Under the pieces are notes generated by a model. That model saw only the letters and a program-made list of their open reading frames with translations, searched no databases and was not told where the DNA came from. Shown here piece after piece: positions 63,127 through 64,000 of a stretch of 64,000 bases of DNA (the stretch's first letter is position 1; the number at the start of each line of letters is the position of its first letter). The stretch comes from Aequorivita xiaoshiensis (GTDB lineage: Bacteria > Bacteroidota > Bacteroidia > Flavobacteriales > Flavobacteriaceae): positions 310,001 through 374,000 of the forward strand of contig NZ_JAIRBB010000002.1 in assembly GCF_022008395.1 (NCBI RefSeq). The letters are read 5' to 3'. The translations under genes and the position numbers were made by a program.

Positions 63127-64000
63127 CTAAAACTTAAAATTATACGTTATTGTAGGAACTGGTATCGAAAAAATAGAAGTTTTATACGCTTTAATTTCTC
63201 CCGCTTCATTTACAAAAAATACTGAATACGGATTATTTCTACCCAATACATTATAAACTGATATATTAATAAAGCTATGTGCTAGTTTATCTAGTTTATG
63301 ATTCCCTTCTATGTTTACTCCTAAATCTAATCTGTAATAATCTGGAATCCGAAATTGATTTCGGTCGCTGTATAAAACTTGTTCTTCTCCTGCAAAAACA
63401 TAACGCCCTATCGGATATGTAATAGGTCGGCCAGTTTGGTATGTAAAGTTTGCAGAAAAACTAAAACGCTTAGTTAGTTTATAATTGGCAACAAGTGAAA
63501 AGTCGTGAGGTTTGTCATAATTAGCTGAAAAAAACTCGCCATTATTTACACGCTCTTGTTCAAGTTGGCTATCTAATTTCACTTTTGAACGAGAGTAACT
63601 ATAACCAACATATCCATTAAACCTTCCACTATTCTTTTTTATTAAAAATTCAATTCCATACGCTTTCCCTTCACCTTGCAGTAACTCGGTTTCCAACTCA
63701 TCATTCATTATTAATTGTGCGCCAATTTTATAATCTAATATATCGTCCATTGTTTTGTAATATCCCTCTAAACTAAACTCAATGTCTTTTTCTGATAGGT
63801 TTTTGAAGAAACCTAAGCTGTATTGATTTGCACGTTGAGGCTCGATATTTAAATCTGAAAGCTTCCAAATATCTGTAGGCGATTGTGTGGTATTAGTAGA
63901 TAGTAAGTGTAGATATTGAATGGTTCTATTAAACCCAGCTTTCACCGAAAAATCGGTTCCTAGTAAATATCTTGCTGAAAATCTATATTCTAAGCCTCCG
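63127..64000 (-). CDS. TonB-dependent receptor, C-terminal part (runs off window)
   Basis: An open frame of 291 codons continues to the right window edge without a start. It reads as the C-terminal beta-barrel of a TonB-dependent receptor: repeated amphipathic strands (GYVGYSYSRSKV, RFSFSANFTYQTGRPITYP), YYRLDLGVNIEG, SFINISVYNVLGRNNPYSVFF and the terminal strand ending in ITYNFKF. It is the first gene in the visible part of the DUF4249 unit, so it is probably its transporter. Confidence 0.9.
   Translation of the reverse strand, partial: GGLEYRFSARYLLGTDFSVKAGFNRTIQYLHLLSTNTTQSPTDIWKLSDLNIEPQRANQYSLGFFKNLSEKDIEFSLEGYYKTMDDILDYKIGAQLIMNDELETELLQGEGKAYGIEFLIKKNSGRFNGYVGYSYSRSKVKLDSQLEQERVNNGEFFSANYDKPHDFSLVANYKLTKRFSFSANFTYQTGRPITYPIGRYVFAGEEQVLYSDRNQFRIPDYYRLDLGVNIEGNHKLDKLAHSFINISVYNVLGRNNPYSVFFVNEAGEIKAYKTSIFSIPVPTITYNFKF

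Noticed and set aside
1-64000. Defence island, CRISPR array, insertion sequence, integron or secondary metabolite cluster
   Set aside because: No transposase, integrase, Cas, restriction, NRPS/PKS genes or regularly spaced repeats were found; the only tandem repeat is the ilv attenuator.

Overview
This 64 kb window looks like ordinary chromosome of a low-GC flavobacterium (Bacteroidota, Flavobacteriaceae). The supporting signs are promoters of the TAnnTTTG type, a near absence of Shine-Dalgarno sequences, a type IX secretion C-terminal domain, SusC-like TonB receptors with DUF4249 partners, and a likely capnine (sulfonolipid) gene pair. The genus cannot be told from the sequence. I see no rRNA, tRNA, CRISPR array, intact insertion sequence or prophage.

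Layout. 1-5440 is the branched-chain amino acid operon ilvE-D-B-N-C (minus strand, ilvC running off the left edge). It is headed by an unusual leader with three consecutive leader peptides, each followed by an intrinsic terminator. 5502-7285 holds a cold-shock protein and two small envelope proteins. 7530-11388 is an iron(III) ABC importer. 11415-15432 holds a tandem lysozyme-inhibitor-like lipoprotein and a pirin/GNAT/DoxX/YceI gene run next to an AraC regulator. 15511-16356 is a urea transporter gene interrupted by one in-frame TGA. 16489-21502 is a compact phytate/organic phosphate unit (TonB receptor, acid phosphatase, beta-propeller phytase). 21701-25305 holds a thioesterase, a T9SS substrate and an ABC exporter. 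25306-27379 holds a decayed coding relic and tyrS, which lies behind its own terminator and a Tyr-rich leader ORF. 27408-36632 holds a GMC oxidoreductase, FrnE-like DsbA, an AGXT-like aminotransferase, a P1B-4 metal ATPase, a cytochrome c-like lipoprotein and small membrane proteins. 37161-41519 is a phosphosignalling trio (FHA-protease, PP2C, Ser/Thr kinase). 41616-45857 is sbcDC. 46184-49448 holds a VOC protein, an alcohol dehydrogenase, a remnant of a beta-carbonic anhydrase and DUF2461. 49494-52015 is the probable capnine pair. 52097-55041 holds oligopeptidase B, YbaB and YegP. 55162-58480 is a threonine aldolase/NAD-salvage/heme-protein operon. 58600-59707 is prfB with the classical +1 frameshift. 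59909-64000 holds a DUF1328 protein and a TonB receptor/DUF4249/plug-like outer membrane operon that runs off the right edge.

The most interesting signal is regulatory. The ilv leader carries three attenuators in series: the first peptide is mixed Ile/Val/Leu, the next two are almost pure Ile and are near-identical 100 bp direct repeats. Each has a visible antiterminator pairing that starts at or beside the leader stop codon. A second, independent attenuator is suggested for tyrS: a terminator ends about 10 nt before its ATG, an upstream segment can pair with its 5' arm, and a Tyr-rich frame runs across it. Ribosome-mediated attenuation therefore seems to be a general mode of amino-acid-linked control in this genome. 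Other points to check are the TGA-split urea transporter, the internally deleted carbonic anhydrase and the FHA-protease/phosphatase/kinase module.
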